Shown here: positions 52,062-60,328 of the stretch, one piece after another | Layout: each line of letters starts with the position of its first letter | Position numbering within the stretch: position 1 is the first letter of the stretch | From: CADEFX01 sp963840425 | Lineage (GTDB): Bacteria > Pseudomonadota > Alphaproteobacteria > Rhizobiales > Hyphomicrobiaceae | Length of the DNA: 64,000 nt | Assembly (NCBI GenBank): GCA_963840425.1 | Contig: CAWIYZ010000002.1 | Span: 272,418-336,417 of the forward strand | Direction of reading: 5' to 3' | The notes under the pieces: model-generated | Told to the model about the DNA's origin: nothing | Databases searched by the model: none | The model's input: only the letters and a program-made list of their open reading frames with translations | Made by a program: the position numbers and the translations under genes

Positions 52062-52262
52062 ATGGATTCGCGCTGGAACCCCTTGCGCGCGATGATCTGG
52101 GGCGCCTGCATCGGCGCTCTTGTTGCGACCTTCGATCTGGTCGGACATTGGGACTTGTCCGAAGCCGCCTCCCAGTTGGGCCAGATCGCTGGCTCGGTTA
52201 TAGGTGGCGCGATACTCTTCGGCTTGGCTACGGTCATCCGCAACTGGGTGCGCAAGGTCTGA
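52062..52262 (+). CDS. Small two-span membrane protein
   Basis: The 66-residue product from ATG 52062 (GAGG upstream) has two hydrophobic helices: MIWGACIGALVATFDLVG and IAGSVIGGAILFGLATVI, with small-residue packing motifs, and a basic end RNWVRKV. The middle is a short charged loop. The look is of the small stress-membrane proteins common in Hyphomicrobiales, with no named family. Confidence 0.6.
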   Translation: MDSRWNPLRAMIWGACIGALVATFDLVGHWDLSEAASQLGQIAGSVIGGAILFGLATVIRNWVRKV

Positions 52263-52719
52263 ATGAACCAAGGAGCGCCAACGCTGGGGCGCTTGGAGCG
52301 CTGCTTGGTCCCTCCATCGTCCCCCTCACACGACAACGTCCTGAACGGCGCTCTATTCTGAAACAATTCATAAAATCCCGAGCGCGGCGGCGGCTTGCAT
52401 CAGGGCATGATCTTTGAGACGGCGATGCTCAGCTTCGAGGGTGGACCTAGACCTATTGCAAGGCTCGGCCACCCGACTGCAAGACCGGTTCGACCTCGCT
52501 CGGTCATATCGGCGGGGCGCAGTCTCTACCCGTCGACACAAGACAAACGGGGCCACCTAAGGCCCCGTCGTCCATGTCGTGTCCAAGTCACGCCGTTTGC
52601 GGCTGCGAGGGGAAACATCACGACGTGCCCCGGTACAGCCATGGACGCCGCGCCGGGGAGCCGCAGAGTCTCACGGCGGAGTCACGGGGACCACCCGCCG
52701 GATGAAGGCAGGGTAAAGG
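52263..52719. other. No gene recognised; contains a GC hairpin
   Basis: About 457 bases. ACGGGGCC (52547-52554) pairs with GGCCCCGT (52561-52568) around the loop ACCTAA; on the minus strand it is followed by TTTGT, so it may end leftward transcripts. Nothing else stands out. Confidence 0.4.
52547..52568 (-). terminator. Hairpin, possible leftward terminator
   Basis: Eight perfect pairs and a six-base loop; on the minus strand the stem is followed by TTTGTCTTG, a weak T-run. Confidence 0.4.
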
Positions 52720-52922
52720 GCGATGCTTTGAGACGCCGGCCGCAAACGGTAATCAGAGGTGATTTGCCTCTGGCTGGCATCCTGCATCTCGGCCGCCTGC
52801 GGCTGCGCGGGCCGCGTGGCGCCCAGTTCGAGTTCACGCTGGCGGCCACCGCACAGAACCTGCGCCGTCTCGCGAAGCTGATGGCGCGCCCCCCGCCCAT
52901 GGTCACCGCGTGTGTTGCGTGA
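52720..52922 (+). mobile_element. C-terminal fragment of an IS1182-type DDE transposase
   Basis: The frame ending at TGA 52922 reads HLGRLRLRGPRGAQFEFTLA, then ATAQNLRRLAKLMARPPP. This is the typical end of IS1182-family transposases (R-G-x-x-x-A-x-x-E-F-x-L-x-A-x-A-Q-N-L-R-x-L-x-K). The DDE catalytic part is absent, so it is a relic. Confidence 0.6.
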
Positions 52923-53604
52923 GCGTCGGCTAGCGTCCAGTAGCGTGGCGGGCGTCAGTACCAGAGCGTCACAGCCGCCGCTCCTGCCGGAGCGAGCGGC
53001 CAAAAGGGGGCACACCGACGCTTACAAAGCTCATCGCCGATCTCGCCACCGACTTTCGCAACAAAATCTGCCTATGCCGGACGTTGCCGACGATTGCCTG
53101 CGATGCAATCGCGAGACGCATAGACTATGAGGCGAGCGTGAGGGACATCCCCACTCTGAGGGGAGATAGGCACGAAAACGCCGGCCAGTGGGAAGTAGCG
53201 GAAAGGCAATCGCGTGTACGCAGCGACCTTCCAATGCCCGCAATCTCGCTACTCCCCAGACGGAAACTCCGGGGACATCCTATTTGATCCGCGCGACGGT
53301 CAAGACCGCGCAAGGAAAGCCAGCTTTCCCAGTGAGTGGCGTTGGTAAGCGGATGCCACGAAAAAGGCCCGCCAAGGATGCGGGCCTAGGTCGTCTTAGG
53401 TGCGGATGCGGCCTCAACGCAGTACGCGGGGATAAGATGAAGCCGAGCCCACCCCATCATTGTACAATCAGCCGGCCGGGTCCCGAGAGTTAAATCGCCC
53501 GACCCGTAGATGAAGAGGACGCCGTCAGTGTCGCAGTGACCACACAACGCGACCTCACTCCGCCTCCAGTTGCGACATGATCCGCGCACGATATATCTTT
53601 GTGC
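52923..53604. other. No gene recognised; contains a leftward terminator
   Basis: About 680 bases. A short frame near 53210-53340 (FQCPQSRYSPDGNSGDILFD) is protein-like but has no family and no ribosome site. The hairpin at 53360-53387 is described separately. Confidence 0.35.
53360..53387 (-). terminator. Intrinsic terminator, leftward
   Basis: On the minus strand AGGCCCGC pairs with GCGGGCCT around ATCCTTG and is followed by a T-run (TTTT). No intact gene is seen just upstream of it on that strand, so it may serve a lost gene. Confidence 0.6.
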
Positions 53605-53778
53605 GTGCTTGCCTCCCTGCCTTTCATCGAGCCCTGTCGCCCCAAACCCGTGAGGCGCCTGCCCGCAGGCGAGAAGTGGTCGCATGAGCCCAAGCTCGAC
53701 GGCTGGCGACTGCACGTGTCCGATCACTTCGGCATCTCGCCGCGTCTGATGCGCAGCACCCATACTCCCCGATCGTGA
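53605..53778 (+). pseudogene. N-terminal fragment of an ATP-dependent DNA ligase
   Basis: The 57-codon frame reads SLPFIEPCRPKPVRRLPAGE, then KWSHEPKLDGWRLHVSD. FIEPC and the motif I KLDGWR (adenylated Lys) are those of LigD/LigB-type ligases. The sequence then turns unrelated and stops at 53778. It is not a piece of the ligase gene at 5-6.6 kb, whose motif I is KWDGIR. Confidence 0.6.
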
Positions 53779-53853
53779 TGCTTTTTCCGGCTAGCATCAT
53801 CGATCAATCAGCCTGGGCATCGCGGGACCAGGAGGACCATCGAACACGATGTC

Positions 53854-53871
53854 CGCTAATCTACATCAGTA
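53854..53871. promoter_or_regulatory. 18-bp near-palindrome, site 2
   Basis: CGCTAATCTACATCAGTA; reverse complement TACTGATGTAGATTAGCG. It lies about 80 bases upstream of leader copy 1. Confidence 0.5.
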
Positions 53872-53949
53872 CGAACATCACTTCTTGTGCGGGTGACGCT
53901 CTATCGTGCGGTTTGAACACAATTGGCCGCGTGCGAGGTGTTAAGCACG

Positions 53950-54116
53950 ATGTGCAGCATCAGACGCACCTAGCTAAGGTGCAGTCTGTCCTCATAGTCG
54001 ACCGCCGGTTTGTTGCTTTTTTGGAGTGGTCGACGGCTCGGGACACAAGCGGCGCTCCTCAATGCCCGCCGCACTGCCTCTGGCAGGTTGCGCTTTGCCG
54101 CGCCACTGGAAGCAAC
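53950..54116 (+). ncRNA. Three-hairpin leader, copy 1 (before a response-regulator gene)
   Basis: Hairpin 1: GCACC 53966-53970 with GGTGC 53978-53982, loop TAGCTAA. Hairpin 2: GCGGCG 54049-54054 with CGCCGC 54067-54072. Hairpin 3: CTGCC 54074-54078 with GGCAG 54082-54086. The response-regulator ATG is 31 bases after hairpin 3. Conserved unpaired blocks such as TTGTTGC lie between hairpins 1 and 2. The related copies are at 57369-57536 and 63286-63460. Confidence 0.65.
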
Positions 54117-54489
54117 ATGCAACGCCCACCCCTCCAAGGGCGATCGATCCTCGTCGTTGAGGATCAGCCCCTCATTGCCATGGATATCTCACTGGCCTTC
54201 GAACACACCGGCGCCGAGCTGACGACGACGAACACGCTTCGGCACGCTTTGCTCCTCGTGGAGCATGACGGAGCTCTCGGGTGCCATCCTCGACCATGCG
54301 CTGCCTGATGGCGATAGCTCCCTTCTCTGCACGCGTCTCAAAGAACGTGGGATCCCGTTCATGATCTACAGCGGATACGAAAAGGTTGAAGGGCCATGTC
54401 AGGGCGCGCCGCACGTCACCAAGCCAGCGTCTCCAGCCGTGCTCGTGACGGCCATGGAGGACATGCTCCGGGATTCGAATTCAACTTGA
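54117..54489 (+). pseudogene. Single-domain response regulator, one frameshift
   Basis: From ATG 54117: RSILVVEDQPLIAMDISLAF, the start of a receiver domain with the acidic pair. At about 54270 one base too many (GGAGCTC) shifts the frame; in the next frame the chain goes on with GAILDHALPDGDSSLLCTRL (phospho-acceptor Asp in LDHALPDG), GIPFMIYSGYEK (switch Ser) and HVTKPASPAVLVTAMEDML (Lys-Pro) to 54489. Whole, it has about 123 residues and no output domain. Its paralogues lie at 56946 and 63512. Confidence 0.75.
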
Positions 54490-54521
54490 GGCGCGACCGG
54501 TCGCAGTCCCGGTTAGGAGAA

Positions 54522-54830
54522 ATGCTCGATCATCGTCTAGGGTGGGGGAGTGTGGGGGTGGGGAGGTGGGGAGGTGGTGTGAGGGCGCAGCAGCTGCTCG
54601 ATCGAAAGGCCACAGGGCTTAGCAACCCCACCGCAAAAGTCATGCAGCAGGCCTTTGATGAAGCTTGGAGTCTGATCGCCCATCAATGGAGCAATGATCC
54701 GACAGCCCTACAGCATAATCGCCTGAAACTCGCCGAATGCGTTGTCACCATTACTCACGACGACGCAACCGACGCAGAGCAGATCAAGCGCCTGGCTGTT
54801 CAGATGCTGCACATCATTAGTCGGCCTTGA
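54522..54830 (+). CDS. Small helical conserved-type protein
   Basis: A 102-residue frame from ATG 54522 with AGGAG at 54515-54519. The first 28 residues come from a very G-rich DNA stretch (Gly/Trp/Val). The rest, MQQAFDEAWSLIAHQWSND, LQHNRLKLAECVVTITHDD and AEQIKRLAVQMLHII, is an all-helical domain seen in Bradyrhizobium-type genomes without a known role. The true start could be after the G-rich stretch. Confidence 0.55.
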   Translation: MLDHRLGWGSVGVGRWGGGVRAQQLLDRKATGLSNPTAKVMQQAFDEAWSLIAHQWSNDPTALQHNRLKLAECVVTITHDDATDAEQIKRLAVQMLHIISRP

Positions 54831-54937
54831 CCGGATCAGCAGCGACATGTTGCGCCAATAGCTGTTGATGCGGCCAATACAAATCTGATGCGGTCAATGC
54901 GAGCCACGCGACGCACGCTCAAATTGACTCGGCAAAC

Positions 54938-55108
54938 TCAAATCTGCACGATGGCCGTACCGGGAGCATCATCTCGCTTCGGGGCGGGCGCCCTGCTCTT
55001 TAGCAGCGCTCCATACTGGGGGTGCCCGCTTTTTTTCGGACTCACACAACCGCGCGCCGTAGCGAGCCATCCCGCAACGAGACCGATTACAAGTATGACG
55101 TAGATCAT
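54938..55108 (-). CDS. Very small membrane-anchored protein
   Basis: A 56-residue frame from ATG 55108: one membrane span (MIYVILVIGLVAGWLATARG) and a basic polar tail. There is a weak GGGAC site. No family is known. Kept because the span starts right at the start codon and the frame is open to 54938. Confidence 0.35.
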   Translation of the reverse strand: MIYVILVIGLVAGWLATARGCVSPKKSGHPQYGALLKSRAPAPKRDDAPGTAIVQI

Positions 55109-55221
55109 CCGTGTCCCGGCCTGCGGACAACCCAGCGCTGCGAAGTTCAGCGACGCGGCTGACTGGTCCGCGCGCGTTCAGATTAGAGCGTCAGGAGCAA
55201 GTGGCGACGCTGAGCATGGCA

Positions 55222-55419
55222 TCAGCCTGATTTTTTGGTGCGTGCGTCGGACGTCAACCTGTCGATGAGATCCGTGCTAGACCGCTCCACTTCTGCGGCG
55301 GCTTCTTCAAGCGCTGCCACATACACCCGTTTGAGAGCGTCTGCGACCCGCATCCTCTGGTCAGGGTAGTGCTGATCAATCAAATCGTGCGAAATCTTCG
55401 TAAAATCTGCATCCTTCAT
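55222..55419 (-). CDS. Small acidic/helical protein
   Basis: A 65-residue product from ATG 55419 with a strong GGAGGTG site. It is helical and charged: MKDADFTKISHDLIDQHYPD, RVADALKRVYVAALEEAAAE, then SSTDLIDRLTSDAR. Not recognised; the strong ribosome site and helix pattern make it a likely real gene. Confidence 0.55.
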   Translation of the reverse strand: MKDADFTKISHDLIDQHYPDQRMRVADALKRVYVAALEEAAAEVERSSTDLIDRLTSDARTKKSG

Positions 55420-56572
55420 CGGTGCACCTCCTAGACAGGGCGGTGTGCTCAGTTCTTGCTCACGGAGCCCCCGCGAAATGACAACACTAGGTCAATCTCG
55501 ATCTTCATGTGGTGCAGGAGATTGTCGCTCGCCTTCAAGGCGGTCAATCCAAGTTCGTCTGTGGCAACCAAGAGTTGAGTATCCGCGTCCGCTTGGTGAA
55601 CTCCACTCAATGTCAGGGTTGGGTAGGCGATATTTTGCGGTTAGGTTAGAACGCGAAGAATCGCCGCCAACTGGAAGCAGCCGATCAGCTCTTGAACGTG
55701 CTGAAGCGGAATGTTGACAACGCTATTTTAGCACTGATCACGATCCGAGGATGTGATCGTACTTGTTGCCAGGAACCTTGGAGTCAACAACCACGTTGCT
55801 TGCATCTGAGGTCCGCGTGTTAACCGGACGTGACGGCATGAGGAACGAGGCGGTTTTTCCCGTTTCCCGCTTCGGCCAACGCAATGGCAGCCGAGCCCCT
55901 ATCCCGTCCGCGGCCTTGCGGGTTCGCCGGACAATTTGTGCGCCGCGGCTGAACAGTCTGCGAGCCGAATTAATCCATTGCAGCCGAGCCGGATGAGACA
56001 TCCTCAAAGGTTGCATTTGGGATGAAATCCTTCCTTCACCATGAGTGCCCGGTCAACTGCACGGCCCTTCTTGCCGCTTCGTTGTTAGGCATGCTGAGAT
56101 GCGCCTCCGCGATGAACCCGGCCGACCGGCGCATCCGCAAGGTGCTTGTCAAGGCGCAAGCGCCAGAGGCAGTGACGTTGACCCGCGGACTCGCTACCAT
56201 CTTAAAAGGTGTTGTTTTGCCGCTTGGGCGGATCTGGGCTGACCATCGGGATGTTGGATGCGCCATCCTCGCCTGCCTCCGGAGAACCACCTCGTCGAAC
56301 GGATCGGGTGGTTGAGAGCGGGGTGCACCCTGGCCGGCGGGGATCGACCGGGCGATAGCCGAGGAGAGGAGAGGGCGGCACGCTCGCGTGAATACCGCAA
56401 TAGGGACAGTGCTGGAGGGCCGAGGCGTCGCGCCTAGGGGAGAGTGGAGGACAGCTTCCTCCAGACAGGACCATGCGGCGTCGGCGACGATATATGTCAT
56501 GGACAATGCAGTGTGCGGTGCGCAGGCTAAACTTGGAACGTCCCGTTGCCCTCAAACTTGCGTGGCGTTTCA

Positions 56573-56615
56573 GTAGAGCGCCCCCACTACCCCGCATCCG
56601 CAAGGGGGCGCTCTA
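56573..56615. repeat. Perfect 13-bp-stem hairpin
   Basis: GTAGAGCGCCCCC at 56573-56585 pairs fully with GGGGGCGCTCTAC at 56603-56615, with a 17-base loop. The right arm and next bases recur as GGGGCGCTCTACTTT at 56938-56952, at the end of the response-regulator gene. It could be a terminator, without a T-run, or part of a repeat. Confidence 0.5.
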
Positions 56616-56731
56616 CTTCCGCCCGCAAGGAGAGCGAGGCACCCCGGTGTGTTTGCCAGGGTGCCCCACCGATGTGTCCCGATTGTTGGGCAAGAGACAC
56701 GTCGATTGCTAATCCAGTAGTCCAGTCGGAG

Positions 56732-56907
56732 TAGAGGCGCCTGATTGGCATCAAGCGCCTCCATGTCCCAGACGGGGGACTGCGCGCTAGGGATTCGCGG
56801 AGTGTCGAAGCTCCACGCCGTCGCGTCTGGGGGGCTAGACGCTTAACGGTACGCGCTCGCCACAATTACTATGACGAGCGCTAACTCCGCACTGATGTAG
56901 GTTAGTG
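56732..56907 (+). repeat. Structured intergenic element, copy B
   Basis: The partner of copy A at 51694-51873. Hairpin 1 (56734-56761) pairs GAGGCGC with GCGCCTC, with an inner TGAT/ATCA pair, where copy A has a different inner stem. Hairpin 2 uses GGAG and CTCC around TGTCGAAG. Shared blocks: GTCCCA, GGGGACT, TCGCGGAG, CGCGTCTGGGG. It ends in the 18-bp motif at 56890-56907. Confidence 0.6.
56890..56907. promoter_or_regulatory. 18-bp near-palindrome, site 3
   Basis: CACTGATGTAGGTTAGTG, the best match to the consensus: arms CACTGA and TTAGTG around TGTAGG. It closes element copy B. Confidence 0.55.
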
Positions 56908-56945
56908 TTTGTCAGTGAACGGTCTAAGGCAGCCCGTGGGGCGCT

Positions 56946-57368
56946 CTACTTTCCAGCGTCTGCATGGCCGTTCGGCAATGGGCCAGCCGCTGCTGATCCT
57001 GCGCTGATACCGGCCGACAGAAGGCCCAACACTGTGGCGACAAGGATCGACACGGGCGCAGGCTTCTCCACCACGACACCGGCGCGGCCTGCGACATCGG
57101 CTCGGGTGTAGCCGCTGTATGTCACGAATGGGATGCCGCGCTTGGTGAGGCGTTCGCAGAGCTGCGTGCTGTCACCGTCCGGCAAGGCGTGGTCAAGGAC
57201 GGCCGCCGACAACCCGTCGGCCTCAACCGAAGCCAGCGCCTCTTTCAGCGTGTGGGCAATGCTGACGCGGGCGCCGCGCTTTTCAAACTCGGTGGCGATG
57301 TCGAAGGCAACGAGAGGCTCATCCTCAACGACGAGAATAGCGCGTTCGAGAAGCGACAAGCGCAACAT
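56946..57368 (-). CDS. Single-domain response regulator
   Basis: The intact paralogue: 140 residues from ATG 57368 (an ATG four codons upstream is less likely because the leader distance would differ). RAILVVEDEPLVAFDIATEF holds the acidic pair, AAVLDHALPDGDSTQLCERL the phospho-acceptor Asp near residue 56, GIPFVTYSGYTRADV the switch Thr/Ser, and VVVEKPAPVSILVATV the Lys-Pro. A Gly/Ala/Ser tail follows. No output domain, so it likely acts by protein contact. Leader copy 2 lies directly upstream. Confidence 0.85.
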   Translation of the reverse strand: MLRLSLLERAILVVEDEPLVAFDIATEFEKRGARVSIAHTLKEALASVEADGLSAAVLDHALPDGDSTQLCERLTKRGIPFVTYSGYTRADVAGRAGVVVEKPAPVSILVATVLGLLSAGISAGSAAAGPLPNGHADAGK

Positions 57369-57536
57369 GAGACAGCCCATGCGCGGCTAAGCGCGTAACT
57401 GCCGGGGAGGCAGTGCGGACTGCTTGCTGGCGTCCGCTTATGTCCCAAGCCGTCGATCAATCCTCAGGTACGCAACAAGCGCTATGATCGACTGAGGGAG
57501 GCGACACCCGACTAGCTGGGCGGGTCTGGTGCTGCA
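57369..57536 (-). ncRNA. Three-hairpin leader, copy 2 (before a response-regulator gene)
   Basis: On the minus strand, hairpin 1 pairs ACCCG (57521-57525) with CGGGT (57506-57510) around a loop that keeps AGCTA; hairpin 2 pairs GCGGAC (57432-57437) with GTCCGC (57415-57420); hairpin 3 pairs CTGCC with GGCAG (57399-57413). The gene ATG is again 31 bases after hairpin 3. Against copy 1, stems 1 and 2 changed on both sides while staying paired. Confidence 0.65.
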
Positions 57537-57568
57537 AAATCGACCGTAGACGTGGTTAAATGTGCGCG

Positions 57569-57586
57569 CACTGATTTGGATTAGTG
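57569..57586. promoter_or_regulatory. 18-bp near-palindrome, site 4
   Basis: CACTGATTTGGATTAGTG; arms identical to site 3 with a different centre. It lies between the divergent response-regulator and glycosyltransferase genes, 33 bases upstream of leader copy 2. Confidence 0.55.
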
Positions 57587-57668
57587 AGGGTCATGTCTCG
57601 CGAGTGTTGGACGTAACGCGCGGACCTTCGCAGGCATGCGCGGACGACCTCTAAGGCGCTCGCGCAGC

Positions 57669-57694
57669 GGAACCTTATCTGCCGGCACGGGGTT
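57669..57694 (+). promoter_or_regulatory. Possible EcfG-type promoter
   Basis: GGAAC at 57669-57673 and GGTT at 57691-57694, 17 bases apart, about 85 bases before the glycosyltransferase start. The first base of the -10 differs from CGTT, so this is a weaker match. Confidence 0.4.
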
Positions 57695-57778
57695 GCGTCC
57701 TCGTCGATAATCCAACGGCTTCAGCGCTTTTATATCTCAGAAGCAGCGAGCCGGTTCCTTCTGAACAACAGGACATCA

Positions 57779-58937
57779 ATGAGAATCGCGCAGATTGCTC
57801 CCTTGATCGAAAGCGTGCCTCCGCGCCTCTACGGAGGCACGGAAAGAATCGCCAGCTATCTCACCGAAGCTCTGGTGATGCAGGGCCATGATGTCACGCT
57901 GTTCGCCAGCGGGCAGTCCATCACTACGGCAAAGCTGGTGCCTTGCTGCGCACAGGCGCTTCGGCTCAATCCATCTGTGCGCGATCCCATTCCGTACTAC
58001 ATGCTGATGCTCGATAAGGTGCGGCAGAATGGCGTCGCACTTCGACGTGCTTCACTTCCACATCGACCAATTCCACTTTCCGATTTTTCACGATTTCGCT
58101 CACCGCACCGTTACCACACTGCACGGTCGCCAGGATCTGCCGGACCTCAAGCAGCTTTACCTCGGCTTTCCAGACATGCCGCTGGTCTCCATCTCGGATG
58201 CCCAGCGCGGGCCGATACCGGATGCGAATTTCGCCGGCACCGTCTACCACGGCCTGCCAACGGATCTGCTCACCCCGACACTGCATGCGCGCGGGGGTTA
58301 TCTCGCCTTCCTTGGACGCATCTCACCGGAAAAGCGCGTTGATCGTGCCATCGAGATCGCACGCGCCGTCGGCCTTCCGCTCAAGATCGCCGCCAAGGTC
58401 GATCGCGTCGACGAAGAGTACTTCAAGACCGAAATCGAGCCACTGCTCACGCCTGCCCGGCATCGAGTACATCGGTGAGATTGACGAGCGCCGCAAAAAC
58501 AACTTCCTGGGTGACGCTCGTGCGCTGCTGTTCCCGATCGATTGGCCGGAGCCGTTCGGCCTGGTGATGATCGAGGCCATGGCGTGCGGAACGCCTGTTC
58601 TCGCCTTTCGCAATGGCTCCGTGGCGGAAGTGATCGACAGCGGCGTCACCGGCGAGGTGGTCGACAGCGTAGCCGAGGCGGTCTGCAAGATCGGCAGCGT
58701 CCTGGCGCTCGATCGCGGCAGGGTGCGCCGACGCTTCGAAATACGGTTCTCCGCCGCCCGCATGGCCCAGACTACACCAACATCTATCGGAAGCTGATCG
58801 GCGAAAAGATCACGCGCGGCCAGGATCATGTCATGCCGACGATCGGCCATGATGCCGCCGCTAACGGACATGGGCTTGGGCCCATCTCCATTTCGCGCCG
58901 GCTGGGTCCGCCGAAAACGCCCGCCGGTGATGTCTGA
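57779..58937 (+). pseudogene. Family 4 glycosyltransferase with several frameshifts
   Basis: Four frame pieces in order give a GT-B enzyme: MRIAQIAPLIESVPPRLYGG and TERIASYLTEALVMQGHDVT (Rossmann start with the acceptor loop), FDVLHFHIDQFHFPIFHDFA, GYLAFLGRISPEKRVDRAIE, then EYIGEIDERRKNNFLGDARA and DWPEPFGLVMIEAMACGTPV, whose EPFGLVMIEAMACG is the donor-binding E-x7-E motif. Shifts lie near 58030, 58455 and 58765; the end (LGPPKTPAGDV) is at 58937. Whole, about 385 residues. Such enzymes often make stress sugars or surface glycans. Confidence 0.7.
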
Positions 58938-59060
58938 CCGGAAACCCCACTTTAGGGGAAAAACTCTCCGCTACAACCCAATCTAGGAAAGATCAGTGGG
59001 CGGCCGACTAGGGTGCCTGCACAGGTCGAAGGCTTTCGTGAACTCATAGTGAGCGAGCGA

Positions 59061-59276
59061 TCAAGGATCCTTACCACCGGCTGCTGGCCCTTCAGGCTCG
59101 CCCGTACGGGTCTTTGAGGCAGGCGGTGAGACCTTCGACTGCCGCCGCTCCTGCTCGTCGAGGTGGAGGAGCAGATCGATCCAGCGCTTGGGCAGCTCCT
59201 CGCGTGTCGCGGGCTCGGCCTCGGCGCGCAGCACCTTGGCTATGCGGCCAAGCACTGTTTCCGATGATGGGGACAT
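59061..59276 (-). CDS. NepR-like anti-sigma factor
   Basis: The 71-residue product resembles NepR, which holds the stress sigma factor EcfG until phosphorylated PhyR removes it. Residues 6-43 fit the NepR core: a first helix TVLGRIAKVLRAEAEPATRE and a second ELPKRWIDLLLHLDEQER, with the Leu-Pro-Arg-Trp link and LL-x-x-L-D ending. An EcfG-type promoter lies 76 bases upstream, as expected for nepR. The ecfG and phyR genes usual beside it are missing, and a truncated IS5 copy sits upstream. Confidence 0.6.
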   Translation of the reverse strand: MSPSSETVLGRIAKVLRAEAEPATREELPKRWIDLLLHLDEQERRQSKVSPPASKTRTGEPEGPAAGGKDP

Positions 59277-59351
59277 AGAGGACCGCCAGTCTGCGGCACG
59301 CCCATCAGAAGACGCCTGTCTTCAGGATCGGGACCGTACCTGCCAAACGGG

Positions 59352-59376
59352 AACGTCGCCCAGGGGAGCCTGTTCC
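59352..59376 (-). promoter_or_regulatory. EcfG-type promoter before the NepR-like gene
   Basis: On the minus strand GGAAC (59376-59372) and CGTT (59355-59352) are exactly 16 bases apart, a full consensus match. This predicts the self-regulation known for nepR-ecfG units. The same bases also give GGAAC-N16-TGTT on the plus strand, pointing into the IS5 remnant. Confidence 0.7.
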
Positions 59377-59384
59377 TAATGTGC

Positions 59385-60328
59385 GCGCCGTTCTTGGCGA
59401 TGCCGCGATAGCGGACCTTGCGATAGCCGAATTGGCATTTGACGACGCGAAACACGTGTTCGACCTTCGCGCGCATTTTGCCGAAGCGGCGGTTGCGAGC
59501 GCGCTGCCGCTTCGTGAGATCGCGGCCCGGTTTGGCTTTTTCCTTCACGGCCCACAGCACGCCGGCGGCTTCCGCCGCGCGCTTCTTCTCGTCGCTTGCG
59601 TAGCCCTTGTCGCCGTACACGGCCGTGTCGTCCTCGCGGATCAGATTGGCCATCACCTTGGCGTCGTGAACCTTGCCCGTGGTGACCACCGCCGTGTGTA
59701 CGAGCCCGCTCGCCGCATCGACGCCGATGTGTGCCTTCATGCCGATCCACTGGTTTCCCTTCTTCGACGACGTCATCTCGGGATCGCGCTTCTGCGCTTC
59801 GTTCTTCGTCGAAGGCGAGGCCGCGATCAGCGTCGCGTCCACGATGGTGCCACCGCGCAGCAATTCACCTTTGCCGCGAGATGCTCTGCAACGGCCGTGA
59901 AGATCGCCTTCGTCAGGTCATGACGCTCAAGCAGATGGCGGAAATTGAGGATCGTGGTCTCGTCGGGGATCGCGTCGCGGCCGAGTTGAGGCGTAGCTGC
60001 ATCGACTGGATATTCGTAGAGCGCTTCCTCGGCGCCGGGATCTGACAGGTTGTACCATTGCTGCAGGCAGTAAATGCGCAGCATGGTCGATATTGGGAAT
60101 GGCCGACGCCCGCCTTGCGGCCCGATCTTCGGATAATGCGGCTCGATCACGGCTTCGAGCGCCCCACGGCACCACGGCCGACATCTCGGCCAGGAACACC
60201 TCGCGCCTCGTGAGCTTCTTCTTCGCCGCGAAATCGAGCGACGCAAAGCTCAGCTGGTCCATGGCGTGCACCCCTCAAATCAATGGCACCACTGTGCCAT
60301 GCTCGCGGGGTTGATCAGAGGTTCCCTA
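59385..60328 (-). mobile_element. IS5-type transposase copy, frameshifted and truncated
   Basis: From ATG 60262: MDQLSFASLDFAAKKKLTRR, then, after a shift near 60190, VIEPHYPKIGPQGGRRPFPI, TMLRIYCLQQWYNLSDPGAE, DETTILNFRHLLE (first Asp region), and, after a shift near 59860, LRGGTIVDATLIAA (Asp), AVYGDKGYASDEKK (second Asp) and FGKMRAKVEHVFRVVKCQFG (Glu). These are IS5 DDE marks. The right terminal repeat is near 60311-60327 (minus strand starting GGGAACCTCTGATCAA). The last 40 or so codons and the left repeat are missing; the copy ends at about 59385, next to the nepR promoter. Confidence 0.8.

Larger units (their letters stand above)
55420..56945. other. Long region without a recognised gene; contains a hairpin and element copy B
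   Basis: About 1.5 kb. A frame near 55492-55640 (LHVVQEIVARLQGGQSKFV) and a basic minus-strand frame at 55738-56016 are protein-like but show no family and no ribosome site. The hairpin at 56573-56615 and the structured element at 56732-56907 are listed separately. The region reads as worn-out DNA. Confidence 0.4.

Noticed and set aside
53386..53763. Minus-strand frame of 125 codons opposite the ligase fragment
   Set aside because: The plus strand here carries recognisable ligase sequence, so the other strand is a shadow.
56036..56506. Minus-strand frame of 156 codons
   Set aside because: No ribosome site or family features; both strands of this stretch give equally long random frames.
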